From a virus, in the IMG/VR virus record IMGVR_UViG_3300043410_000581, positions 1 through 55,633 of that record: a DNA stretch of 55,633 nt, one strand, 5' to 3'. Under the pieces are notes generated by a model. It did no database searches. It was given only the letters and a program-made list of their open reading frames with translations, and was not told where the DNA came from. Positions 9,408-17,828 of the stretch are shown here, piece after piece. A program made the translations under genes and the position numbers. The number at the start of each line of letters is the position of its first letter. The stretch's first letter is position 1.

Positions 9408-9701
9408 ATGGATTTGCAAACCCTAGTCGCTATCATTGTCAGTATTAGTACTGTCCTGTCAACACTGGTTGTTGGTGTACGCTGGCTAGTCAAGCATTAT
9501 TTTGATGACATCAAGCACGAGCTAAAGCCTAATAGTGGTTTATCAATGAAAGATCAGGTAAACAGAATGGAAAAGGATATCCTAGCTATTAAATCAGAAA
9601 ACGTCAGAGGCGAAGAAGCTCATGCAAGACTAGATAATAAAATAGATCATCTAACTCAGATGTTTGTAGAGTATGTAGCACATCAGAATGCAAAGAAGTA
9701 A
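9408..9701 (+). CDS. Membrane-anchored coiled-coil protein, 97 aa
   Basis: Begins MDLQTLVAIIVSISTVLSTL: one membrane helix at residues 5-27, then a basic stretch and a coiled coil (residues 45-90, MKDQVNRMEKDILAIKSENV...). Start at 9408 is chosen because an upstream ATG at 9390 lies across the -10 box. Similar helix-plus-coiled-coil proteins occur near the structural genes of actinophages and have been suggested as holin-like or lysis-associated; this remains a guess here. It has its own promoter and terminator, so it is monocistronic. Confidence 0.78.
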   Translation: MDLQTLVAIIVSISTVLSTLVVGVRWLVKHYFDDIKHELKPNSGLSMKDQVNRMEKDILAIKSENVRGEEAHARLDNKIDHLTQMFVEYVAHQNAKK

Positions 9702-9721
9702 GAACCCCTAAATAAAAAAAC

Positions 9722-9757
9722 AATCGTCAAGCATTGACTTGGCGATTATTATTTATT
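9722..9757 (+). terminator. Intrinsic terminator
   Basis: Ten-pair stem AATCGTCAAG (9722-9731) with CTTGGCGATT (9738-9747), loop of six, followed by an AT-rich tract with several T runs. Ends the membrane-coiled-coil gene. Confidence 0.75.
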
Positions 9758-9911
9758 ATTATTATATATAAACTATATATCTTATAAGTTATATATCTTA
9801 TATATTTATATATAGTCTTTTGCCCCCTACCCCCATATTTATATATAATAGCACATCTAAAAACTTTGTCAAGACCTTTTTAAGTAAATTTTATATAACG
9901 ATCTTGTAACT

Positions 9912-9939
9912 TTGATATTTCAGGCTGATATGATATACT
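9912..9939 (+). promoter_or_regulatory. Promoter of the hairpin transcript
   Basis: TTGATA (9912-9917), 16 bp, TATACT (9934-9939) preceded by TGA (extended -10). The expected start near 9946 is the first base of the hairpin stem. Confidence 0.65.
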
Positions 9940-9945
9940 ATTAGT

Positions 9946-10000
9946 GGCTAGATCTGAATGTCTCTCTCATACCCACCTTTCAGGTCTAGCCTTTCTATTT
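9946..10000 (+). ncRNA. Candidate short hairpin RNA or leader attenuator
   Basis: A 13-bp stem (9946-9958 with 9979-9991; one G-U pair) encloses a 20-nt pyrimidine-rich loop and is followed by CTTTCTATTT. A good promoter starts exactly at the stem. It could be a stable small RNA or the leader of the fibre operon with built-in termination. Confidence 0.45.
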
Positions 10001-10013
10001 ATATAATCTGTGA

Positions 10014-10019
10014 TATAAT
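10014..10019 (+). promoter_or_regulatory. Extended -10 of fibre operon
   Basis: TGTGATATAAT ends 9 bp before the ATG at 10029. The same TTGTGATATAAT-like string precedes the genes at 17829 and 27079. Confidence 0.65.
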
Positions 10020-10028
10020 TTAAGTACT

Positions 10029-10409
10029 ATGGCAGCTACATATGGTGCAAATCCTACTAACATTCAATGGACAGTCGTCCGTGGTGATACCGCCAAACTT
10101 CGTATTGAGTTTCTTGAAAGCGATGAGACTACAGCACAGGACACATCTACTTGGGTTTATGCTGCCAGCACATTTGATGTGAAAAGCAATACATCTAGCG
10201 AACTCCAAACTGTAGCTGGCGATGGGTATGTAGACATTATTGCTTCTCCAGAATTAACAGCAACATGGGGAGCCACAAGAACTAGCACTACAGTAGCAGA
10301 ACTATCTTTTGACCTACAGGTCACTATTGATGCAGAAACAGTGTGGACTCCGATTATTGGAAAGATTGCGGTACTACCAGATGTTACCGTTAATCCAATA
10401 GTTCCGTAA
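10029..10409 (+). CDS. Fibre-base/baseplate-like beta protein, 126 aa
   Basis: Begins [20 protein letters not shown]; the [15 protein letters not shown] pattern followed by D-T-S-T-W and alternating strands resembles the immunoglobulin-like N-terminal domain of BppU-type baseplate/fibre proteins. The whole protein is beta-rich with no cysteines. It overlaps the collagen-like fibre gene by one base (TAATG), so it is probably the fibre's attachment or companion domain made as a separate chain. Leaderless or nearly so. Family assignment is tentative. Confidence 0.65.
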   Translation: MAATYGANPTNIQWTVVRGDTAKLRIEFLESDETTAQDTSTWVYAASTFDVKSNTSSELQTVAGDGYVDIIASPELTATWGATRTSTTVAELSFDLQVTIDAETVWTPIIGKIAVLPDVTVNPIVP

Positions 10410-12760
10410 TGTCAATAATCAGAATAACAAATTCGCCAGCAAACACAGACGTAAATGTTATCAATATAGGATCTAGCTCTGATGTCGTAAAGGTTAGCAC
10501 AGTATCTGATGCAAGTCCAGTTATTCGTATTGCATCTACTGCTAATCCTGGGTCTATTAAAATTATTTCAGATTCCCCAGAAAATACAACCTCAATCAAA
10601 CTTACTCCATATCCTGGAACTCAAGGTCCAAAGGGATTAATAGGAGACACTGGACCTACAGGTCCTCAAGGTATTCAGGGTATTGCAGGTCTAGATGGCG
10701 TTGATGGCTCAATAGGTGCAACAGGTCCCACTGGTCCTCAAGGTCTGCAAGGTCCTACTGGAGCCACTGGCTTGCAAGGTATTCAAGGTGTACAAGGGGC
10801 AACAGGACCACAGGGACCAATTGGATATACAGGTATTCAAGGTATTCAGGGTGTACAAGGCATTCAAGGTATAGCAGGTGCTACAGGATCTCAAGGACCA
10901 ACAGGCTCTACTGGACCTCAAGGTGTTCAAGGTATTCAAGGTCTCAGAGGAGAAACTGGCTCTACTGGTCCAAGAGGTCCTATTGGCTATACAGGTCCAC
11001 AAGGTGCAACAGGTCAACAAGGTTCGACTGGACCTACAGGACCTAGAGGTCTTCAGGGAGATCAGGGTATTCAGGGACCAACTGGAGCAGCAAGCACAAT
11101 AGCAGGTCCGACTGGTGCAACAGGACCTAGAGGTTTACAGGGTGAGCAAGGTGTTCAAGGACTAATAGGTCTGACTGGACCTACAGGAGCTAGAGGTGCT
11201 ACTGGATCCACTGGAGCTACAGGAGATCAAGGTATCCAAGGTCCAATAGGACCAACAGGCTCTCAAGGTGCTATTGGTCCACAAGGACCGCAGGGTATTC
11301 AGGGAGATAGAGGTCCAACAGGAAGCACAGGTCCTACAGGAGCAATTGGTGTTACTGGTCCTAGAGGTGCTGCTGGTCCTCAAGGTGTGCAAGGTCCAAT
11401 AGGTTTGCCAGGAGATGACGGACCTACAGGTCCAACTGGTTCTCAAGGTCCTAGAGGATATAAGGGCGATACAGGACCTCAAGGTCCAACTGGTGCTACT
11501 GGTGCACAAGGTTCTACTGGACCGCAAGGTACTTCAATTAATTTTATAGGCTCAGTCGCTACCCCAGAACTATTACCACTATTCTCTGATGTAAACGATG
11601 CATATGTCGTTGATTCAAATGGAGATCTTTATGTTTGGAATGGTTCTACATGGACAAACGTTGGTCAGATAGTTGGACCACAAGGTGAGTCTGGACCAAC
11701 AGGTCCTGCTGGAGAGCAAGGTGTCACTGGACCAACTGGACCACAAGGAGAAATTGGTCCTACTGGTTCTACAGGTTTGCAAGGAATTCAGGGACCTACA
11801 GGTGCACAAGGTATTCAAGGTATAGATGGACCTACTGGTCCTACTGGTTCTCAAGGAAGTGTTGGTACAACTGGTCCACAGGGATTACAGGGACCAACTG
11901 GTTCTCAGGGACCTACAGGAGCACAGGGACCAATCGGTCTGACTGGAAATGATGGACCTACAGGACCTATCGGATCAATTGGTCCTACAGGATCTCAAGG
12001 TATTCAGGGTATTCAAGGAGATATTGGACCTACTGGTCCTCAAGGTACTCAGGGTCCAACAGGACCACAGGGTATTCAAGGCTCACAAGGTCCAACTGGT
12101 CCTCAAGGAATACAAGGGATCATCGGTCCAACAGGACCAACTGGAGCAACAGGTGCTGACTCTACAGTAGCAGGTCCGACTGGTCCACAAGGTTCCCAAG
12201 GTGCAATAGGTCCAACAGGACCACAAGGAGATTTAGGACCTACTGGTCCACAAGGTATTCAAGGAATTCAAGGAGGTGCTGGACCCCAAGGTCCAACAGG
12301 ACCAACTGGTCCACAAGGAGATGTTGGTCTAACAGGTGAACAAGGTATTCAGGGTATTCAGGGTGAGCCAGGTGTAGATGGTCCTACAGGTCCACAGGGA
12401 AGTATTGGTCCTACAGGACCAGAAGGTGCAACAGGACCAACAGGACCTCAAGGCACTCAAGGACCTGCTGGATTAGACGGTGTGAATGGCGTAGATGGAT
12501 CAACAGGTCCGATAGGACCTACAGGACCTGCAGGTGTAAGTGGACTGGATGGTGCAACTGGTGCTATTGGTCCAACAGGACCTACAGGTAGCCAGGGTAT
12601 TCAGGGACCAACAGGACCATCTGGAATCCTAACAGCAACAAGCCCAATAGTGTATAATGGTACTACTAAGGATGTTTCATTAGATGCCTCGGCATTAGAG
12701 ACAATCCTAGACATTGTTTACATCAGGATAGATGGAACAATTGACGGAGGAACACCATAA
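10409..12760 (+). CDS. Collagen-like fibre protein, 783 aa
   Basis: Residues about 1-70 form a beta-rich anchor domain. From residue 72 to about 725 the protein is almost entirely Gly-X-Y triplets (GPTGPQG, GIQG, GATG), broken once at about 377-425 by a non-collagen insert containing [20 protein letters not shown], a small domain common in such fibres. The C-terminal 50 residues ([20 protein letters not shown]...) are the likely trimerisation or tip domain. Collagen repeats in phages form long trimeric triple helices on the virion. TAATG overlaps join it to both neighbours. The repeats make the DNA prone to length change. Confidence 0.93.
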   Translation: MSIIRITNSPANTDVNVINIGSSSDVVKVSTVSDASPVIRIASTANPGSIKIISDSPENTTSIKLTPYPGTQGPKGLIGDTGPTGPQGIQGIAGLDGVDGSIGATGPTGPQGLQGPTGATGLQGIQGVQGATGPQGPIGYTGIQGIQGVQGIQGIAGATGSQGPTGSTGPQGVQGIQGLRGETGSTGPRGPIGYTGPQGATGQQGSTGPTGPRGLQGDQGIQGPTGAASTIAGPTGATGPRGLQGEQGVQGLIGLTGPTGARGATGSTGATGDQGIQGPIGPTGSQGAIGPQGPQGIQGDRGPTGSTGPTGAIGVTGPRGAAGPQGVQGPIGLPGDDGPTGPTGSQGPRGYKGDTGPQGPTGATGAQGSTGPQGTSINFIGSVATPELLPLFSDVNDAYVVDSNGDLYVWNGSTWTNVGQIVGPQGESGPTGPAGEQGVTGPTGPQGEIGPTGSTGLQGIQGPTGAQGIQGIDGPTGPTGSQGSVGTTGPQGLQGPTGSQGPTGAQGPIGLTGNDGPTGPIGSIGPTGSQGIQGIQGDIGPTGPQGTQGPTGPQGIQGSQGPTGPQGIQGIIGPTGPTGATGADSTVAGPTGPQGSQGAIGPTGPQGDLGPTGPQGIQGIQGGAGPQGPTGPTGPQGDVGLTGEQGIQGIQGEPGVDGPTGPQGSIGPTGPEGATGPTGPQGTQGPAGLDGVNGVDGSTGPIGPTGPAGVSGLDGATGAIGPTGPTGSQGIQGPTGPSGILTATSPIVYNGTTKDVSLDASALETILDIVYIRIDGTIDGGTP

Positions 12761-14637
12761 TGACAGTTATTCAGCACAGAAGAGGAACCACTGCTGAGTG
12801 GGCTGCTTCGTCATACATTCTTGAGGCTGGAGAACTTGGTCTTGATACAACCCTAATGAAAATCAAGATTGGTGATGGAACTACCGCTTGGAGTGGGCTA
12901 GATTTTATTGGCGGTGCTGATGGGGGTCTTCTTCCAACTGGAGGAACAGCAGGTCAAATTCTTGCAAAAGATTCTTCAACAGATTACGATGCATCATGGA
13001 TCGACAACTACGCCGTACAAATTAAACATGAGGTAAAGCTCGGTGAGGCAATTGCTAAGGGTCAGGCTGTTTATGTAAGTTCTGCCAATGGAACAAACAT
13101 GATTGTTTCAAAAGCATCAAACGATGCCGAAGCCACATCGTCTAAAACCATGGGTCTACTTGAAACTGGTGGCTCTACAAATGATTTTGTAAAGGTAATC
13201 ACAGAAGGTCTTTTAGCAGGTTTTGACACATCTGCTGCTACTGCTGGAGACCCAGTCTGGCTGGGTACTTCTGGTAACTTAATTTATGGTCTAATAAATA
13301 AGCCACATGCACCAGCACATCTAGTGTTTATTGGTATTGTTACAAGATCACATGCCACACAAGGAGAAATCTTTGTTAGACCACAAAACGGATACGAAGT
13401 AGATGAACTTCACGATGCATTAATTACATCTAAAACAGACAAAGACCTATTTTCATATGAAGCATCAAGCGGTCTTTGGAAAAATAAGTCTTTTGCAACA
13501 CTTGGTCTAGCAACTCTTGCATCACCAACTTTTACTGGGGTACCTGAAGCACCAACTGCATCAGCAGGAACAAATACAACACAATTAGCTACAACAGCTT
13601 TCGTTGGTACTGCAGTAGCAAACCTAGTATCATCTGCCCCAAGCACACTTGACACATTGAATGAGCTTGCAACCGCACTTGGAAATGATGCAAACTTTGC
13701 TACTACAGTAACCAATTCACTTTCTGGAAAGGCTAACCTTACTGGAGGAAACTCTTTAACTGGACTACAAACACTTGCACCATCATCAAACTCAACATCA
13801 GCACTTAGAATTAATTCAGTATCTGGAATGACAGCAAATCCACTTGTCATGTTTGATAGTGGTGCATCACAACGTTTTGCAGTTAGCGAATTCGGAACTA
13901 CCCTGATTGGTAACGGTACAGCACTGGCTGGAAGACTTGGAGTTCATTCTGGAACAGCAACAACTATCGGTGCTGTTATTCGTGGATCAGCATCTCAAAG
14001 TGCATCACTACAAGAATGGCAAAATTCAGCAGGAACTATGTTAGCAAAGGTAGATGCATCTGGAAATACTACAGCAGCATCATTTGTAAAAACTGGAGGA
14101 GCCTCAGATCAATTCTTAAAGGCAGATGGATCAACAGATAGTTCAACATATCTTACTACATCATCAGCATTACTTACATATTTGCCATTGGCTGGTGGAA
14201 CTATGACTGGTGATTTGCTTTTAAATAATGCAAAATCTGCAAACTTCTACGACACAACGGTTTCTGGTGGAGCCAGAGTTGGTAGAGTTATTGGTACTGG
14301 TGGAATATTTTATGTGCAAGCTGGTATTGATGCAACAGATACAGCAGCAAGAATTATTCTTGGTAGAACTGCATCATCATCTAACGTTTCTCAGATTAAT
14401 CTTCGTGGAGATGCAATAACTGCAGAAGGAACGCTTACAGTAACTGGACTTATTACAGCTAACAATGGTATTGCAGGAGCAACAGCTAAAAATATGACAG
14501 TTGTATCTTCATATTCTGGAACTACATTCAATGGAACAAAAGTCGTCATGACAGCGTCTCAGGCTTCAGCAGCAGTGCCAACAACAAGACCAGATACAAC
14601 AGCTTTGTCTGCTGGAGACATTTGGATTAGCTGGTAG
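12760..14637 (+). CDS. Tail fibre protein, 625 aa
   Basis: Begins [20 protein letters not shown] and continues ELGLDTTLMKIKIGDGTTAW, the typical N-terminus of many phage tail-fibre and head-fibre proteins. Around residues 245-330 it has the fibre motif TNTTQLATTAFV followed by LDTLNELATALGNDANFATT; further on FLKADGSTDSSTYLTT and LPLAGGTMTGDLLLNN, also classic fibre repeats. It ends AGDIWISW, a tail shared with the fibre ending at 19250. Trimeric beta-structured receptor-binding fibre is likely. Joined by TAATG to the collagen gene. Confidence 0.88.
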   Translation: MTVIQHRRGTTAEWAASSYILEAGELGLDTTLMKIKIGDGTTAWSGLDFIGGADGGLLPTGGTAGQILAKDSSTDYDASWIDNYAVQIKHEVKLGEAIAKGQAVYVSSANGTNMIVSKASNDAEATSSKTMGLLETGGSTNDFVKVITEGLLAGFDTSAATAGDPVWLGTSGNLIYGLINKPHAPAHLVFIGIVTRSHATQGEIFVRPQNGYEVDELHDALITSKTDKDLFSYEASSGLWKNKSFATLGLATLASPTFTGVPEAPTASAGTNTTQLATTAFVGTAVANLVSSAPSTLDTLNELATALGNDANFATTVTNSLSGKANLTGGNSLTGLQTLAPSSNSTSALRINSVSGMTANPLVMFDSGASQRFAVSEFGTTLIGNGTALAGRLGVHSGTATTIGAVIRGSASQSASLQEWQNSAGTMLAKVDASGNTTAASFVKTGGASDQFLKADGSTDSSTYLTTSSALLTYLPLAGGTMTGDLLLNNAKSANFYDTTVSGGARVGRVIGTGGIFYVQAGIDATDTAARIILGRTASSSNVSQINLRGDAITAEGTLTVTGLITANNGIAGATAKNMTVVSSYSGTTFNGTKVVMTASQASAAVPTTRPDTTALSAGDIWISW

Positions 14638-14645
14638 GAGGCTAA

Positions 14646-16610
14646 ATGACAGCACAATCATTCTCTACTGGTGGAACAACAAACAGCCCATTTACCTCTG
14701 GTGCTTCTGGTACTGACGAAGTTTCAAGATATATTCCATTCAATGACCAAAAGTCTCCATTATCTGGAGCATTCCCTGCTACAGGTACCCCAGGATATTC
14801 TACAGGTGCAGGATTACTTGGAACAGAGGTAGTAAGAAGCGATGGTCTTAGATACAGACCAATTATGTTTTATAGCTTGTCTATGCCATTTACAGCATCG
14901 TCAGCATCTATAGACCTCCAGATATCCCCAAATGCTGATGCTTCTGGTGGTACTCAAAGTGCTGGATTTACTGTAGCATCTACAGTAACCTGGGATAGAA
15001 ATGATTTAGCTACAGCAACTTCAGCACTACAGTATGCAGTTTCTCAGTGCACAACAGCAGATGCAGCATCAACATTCTATCTTGGATTTAATAAGAATGA
15101 CTCGGTAACTGTTACGTTTAGACGTGGAGCATCATCAAATACAACGATTGCACCAAACGGTATCTATGAAGATGGTGTACTTGATACAGTTAACTGGGGT
15201 GGTACAGCTCTTAGGGCAACAGTATCATGGGGACATATTCCAAACCACCCAACGTCACTTACTGCAACTACTGGTTCGGCTCCAGGTGAAGTAAATCTCT
15301 CATGGACAGCTCCAACAGACAGTGGTGGTTGGGGTATTTATGGTTACAGAATTGCATATAAGCAGGTTGGTGGAAGCACATGGTCTGTATATGGAACAAA
15401 TACATACCTGTCTCCATCTGCAACAGGTGGAACAACAGAAACTGTTCGTGGTTTAGTTCCTGGACAACAATATCAGTTTGTTGTAGCAGCATTAAATCAG
15501 GTATGCGACAGATATGCTGGACAATCAATTTATCCAGATTCTAGGTTTGCAGACTTCACATCAACTACTGCACACACAGGACAGAACTCAAACATTGTAA
15601 CAGGAACTGCTGCATCCATGCCAACAGTTGCTGCCAAGTTTGGAGTACACAACGGAACATCATTTGTAAAAACAACACCACAGGCTTATAATGGATCATC
15701 ATTCGTTAATGGAGTGCCATATGTATTTGATGGAACATATTGGCAACGATCACTAAGCATTACTGGTGGAACAGTATCCACATATACAAGCGGTGGAGTT
15801 GTTTATACTGTAAGAACTTTTACTGGAGAAGAAGAGCTTGTCATTAATGAATGCCAGGCTGGAATATCTGTTGACTATCTAGTAGTCGCAGGTGGCGGTG
15901 GAGGCGGTGGTCGCTACATGGGCGGCGGAGGCGGAGCTGGAGGAATGAGATCTGGATCCGCAACACTAACGGCAGGAGCTTATCCTATCTTTGTTGGTGC
16001 TGGTGGTGCAGGTGGTGGAACTCAAGATAGAGGACGACCAGGAAAAGATAGTTCATTTAATGGTATCGTCTCCAAAGGTGGAGGCGGTGGTGGTGCACAT
16101 ATCTGGTCTTCTGGTGGATATGCTGCTGGAATGGTTGGTGGGTCTGGAGGAGGAACATCTGGATATGCCCTGATCAACGTGCCAGCCTTTGGTGCAGCAG
16201 CAGGAACTGCAGGTCAGGGAAATGCTGGTGGTGTGGGAGCTACATATGGTGCTGGAGGAGGCGGAGGTGCTGGAGGAGTTGGATCAAACGGAACTGCTGG
16301 TAAGGGTGGAGCTGGAGGAATCGGTGCAACAAGCACAATAACTGGATCGTCTGTATATTATGCTGGCGGAGGCGGTGGAGGTTCCTATACTACTGGATCT
16401 CCTGGTGCTCTTGGTGGTACTGGTGGTGGAGGTAACGGTGCTCCAGGACCAAACACTACAGCTGGTGGAGTATCTACTGCTGGAACAAACGGTCTTGGTG
16501 GCGGTGGTGGTGGAGCCAATGGATACGGTACTGCTACAGGTGCGACAGATGGATCAAATGGCGGTAGCGGAGTTGTGATTATTAGATACGCCTCTGGCTT
16601 TACTGTATAA
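14646..16610 (+). CDS. Minor tail / adhesin protein with FN3 and glycine-rich domains, 654 aa
   Basis: N-terminal 190 residues are beta-rich. Residues about 200-305 form a fibronectin type III domain (PNHPTSLTATTGSAPGEVNL, SWTAPTDSGG, GYRIAYKQ, RGLVPGQQYQFVVAALN). From about 418 (VDYLVVAGGGGGGG) to the end is a glycine-rich domain with blocks of five to seven glycines, like the polyglycine-helix tips of some phage adhesins. It ends SGVVIIRYASGF. This is probably the receptor-contacting tip. RBS GGAGG is 5 bp before the ATG. Glycine blocks may serve as host-range variable loops. Confidence 0.85.
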   Translation: MTAQSFSTGGTTNSPFTSGASGTDEVSRYIPFNDQKSPLSGAFPATGTPGYSTGAGLLGTEVVRSDGLRYRPIMFYSLSMPFTASSASIDLQISPNADASGGTQSAGFTVASTVTWDRNDLATATSALQYAVSQCTTADAASTFYLGFNKNDSVTVTFRRGASSNTTIAPNGIYEDGVLDTVNWGGTALRATVSWGHIPNHPTSLTATTGSAPGEVNLSWTAPTDSGGWGIYGYRIAYKQVGGSTWSVYGTNTYLSPSATGGTTETVRGLVPGQQYQFVVAALNQVCDRYAGQSIYPDSRFADFTSTTAHTGQNSNIVTGTAASMPTVAAKFGVHNGTSFVKTTPQAYNGSSFVNGVPYVFDGTYWQRSLSITGGTVSTYTSGGVVYTVRTFTGEEELVINECQAGISVDYLVVAGGGGGGGRYMGGGGGAGGMRSGSATLTAGAYPIFVGAGGAGGGTQDRGRPGKDSSFNGIVSKGGGGGGAHIWSSGGYAAGMVGGSGGGTSGYALINVPAFGAAAGTAGQGNAGGVGATYGAGGGGGAGGVGSNGTAGKGGAGGIGATSTITGSSVYYAGGGGGGSYTTGSPGALGGTGGGGNGAPGPNTTAGGVSTAGTNGLGGGGGGANGYGTATGATDGSNGGSGVVIIRYASGFTV

Positions 16611-16611
16611 T
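16606..16611 (+). promoter_or_regulatory. -10 box, leaderless start
   Basis: TATAAT lies 6 bp before the ATG at 16618 and overlaps the previous stop codon (16608-16610). Confidence 0.6.
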
Positions 16612-16617
16612 ATACAT

Positions 16618-16761
16618 ATGAATACTTATAAAATTTCTATCAATGGGTTGAATGAATCATTCATTATAGATGCAGAGACAGAATCAGATGCAGTAGAGCA
16701 AGTGAAAGTATTGACTCAACTAGAAGTGTTGTCTGGAGATATCGAACTGGTTCAAAATTGA
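16618..16761 (+). CDS. Hypothetical protein, 47 aa
   Basis: Begins MNTYKISINGLNESFIIDAE and ends LEVLSGDIELVQN; strand-strand-helix-strand pattern. Leaderless from the -10 at 16606. Its TGA overlaps the TTG start of the glycosyltransferase (TTGA), so the two are coupled; it may be a small partner of that enzyme. No family recognised. Confidence 0.75.
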   Translation: MNTYKISINGLNESFIIDAETESDAVEQVKVLTQLEVLSGDIELVQN

Positions 16762-17807
16762 AAATAGCAGTTTATACTATTGCACTTAATGAGGAACAGT
16801 TTGTAAAAGATTGGCAAGATTCTGCCAAGGAAGCAGACTACCTCCTGATAGCAGATACTGGTTCTACAGATAATACAGTTGCTATTGCAAAAAGTCTTGG
16901 AATCAACGTAATTGAGATTTCGATATCCCCTTGGAGATTTGATGATGCTCGCAATGCATCTCTAGCTTCTTTGCCAAAAGATATAGATATGTGCATATCT
17001 CTTGACATGGATGAAGTTTTGGTTCCAGGATGGCGTGAAAAACTTGAAGGTATTAAAGCAGGAACAACTCGTCCTAGATATAAATATACATGGTCATGGA
17101 CAAAAGATGGAGAGCCTGGACTTCAGTATGGGGGAGACAAGATTCACTCTCGTCATGGATACCGTTGGAAACATCCAGTGCATGAAGTTTTGGTTGCTGA
17201 CAGAATTACTGAAGTGCAAGAATGGATAAGTCTTGAAATTGAGCACTATCCAGATGAGTCAAAAAGTCGTGGACAGTATTTGCCACTACTTGAGTTGGCA
17301 GTAAGCGAGTCACCAACTGATGACAGAAACGTATACTACTTAGCACGTGAATACTTTTTCAATAGAATGTATGACAAAGCAAAGACAATGTTTGAGAATC
17401 ACCTCAGACTTCCGTCTGCAACATGGGGACCAGAAAGAGCTGCATCATATAGATATTTAGCTAAGTGTGATCCAGAGAATGCAGAGGAATGTTTAAGACG
17501 TGCATACCAAGAAGCTCCTGGTAGAAGAGAAGCTCTTGTAGAGCTTTCAGAATATTACTATAAAAAGCAAGACTGGAATAGATGCTTGTTCTATGCCATT
17601 GGTGCCCTAGAAACTAAGGAAAAGCCACTAGACTATCTTTGTGAAGACTTTGCCTGGGGGTCACTACCACACGACCTAGCAGCAATTGCAGCATATAATC
17701 TTGGGGACATTGGAGAAGCAATACGCCAAACAGAACTAGCAATGCTGACAAATAATGACCCAAGGCTAGTTTGGAATCTAAACCACTATCTGTCAATATA
17801 TAAATAG
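16758..17807 (+). CDS. Family 2 glycosyltransferase, 349 aa
   Basis: N-terminal GT-A domain: MKIAVYTIALNEEQFVKDWQ, then LLIADTGSTDNTVAIAKSLG (nucleotide-sugar site), FDDARNASL and CISLDMDEVLVPGW, where DMD is the metal-binding DxD. The C-terminal half (from about 190) is helical and TPR-like (YYLAREYFFNRMYDKAKTMF, YRYLAKCDPENAEECL). Uses a TTG start overlapping the previous stop. Lying among fibre genes, it most likely glycosylates a virion tip protein or alters the host receptor; both are inference. Confidence 0.9.
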   Translation: MKIAVYTIALNEEQFVKDWQDSAKEADYLLIADTGSTDNTVAIAKSLGINVIEISISPWRFDDARNASLASLPKDIDMCISLDMDEVLVPGWREKLEGIKAGTTRPRYKYTWSWTKDGEPGLQYGGDKIHSRHGYRWKHPVHEVLVADRITEVQEWISLEIEHYPDESKSRGQYLPLLELAVSESPTDDRNVYYLAREYFFNRMYDKAKTMFENHLRLPSATWGPERAASYRYLAKCDPENAEECLRRAYQEAPGRREALVELSEYYYKKQDWNRCLFYAIGALETKEKPLDYLCEDFAWGSLPHDLAAIAAYNLGDIGEAIRQTELAMLTNNDPRLVWNLNHYLSIYK

Positions 17808-17816
17808 TTATTGTGA

Positions 17817-17822
17817 TATAAT
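17817..17822 (+). promoter_or_regulatory. Extended -10, leaderless start
   Basis: TTGTGATATAAT with the hexamer at 17817-17822, 6 bp before the ATG at 17829. No ribosome site. Confidence 0.7.
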
Positions 17823-17828
17823 TTAGGT

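Larger units (their letters stand above)
9702..10028. other. Non-coding region with TATA-rich block and hairpin RNA
   Basis: 327 bp without a gene. After the terminator comes a TATATA-rich block (about 9755-9850) with the repeated unit TATATATCTTATA, then a promoter and hairpin (9912-9991) and the extended -10 of the next gene. The AT block could melt easily and would suit an origin, but no initiator site is evident next to it. Confidence 0.5.

Noticed and set aside
9946-9991. Possible tRNA from the long stem
   Set aside because: Only one stem of 46 nt in total; no cloverleaf, no anticodon arm and no TTC loop. No tRNA was found elsewhere by eye.
10709-11527. Minus-strand frames rich in Thr, Ser, Trp and Leu within the collagen gene
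   Set aside because: They are mirror products of the repetitive Gly-X-Y coding sequence.
10409-12760. Repeats resembling a CRISPR or minisatellite array
   Set aside because: The periodicity is of coding triplets for collagen repeats, without constant repeats and unique spacers.
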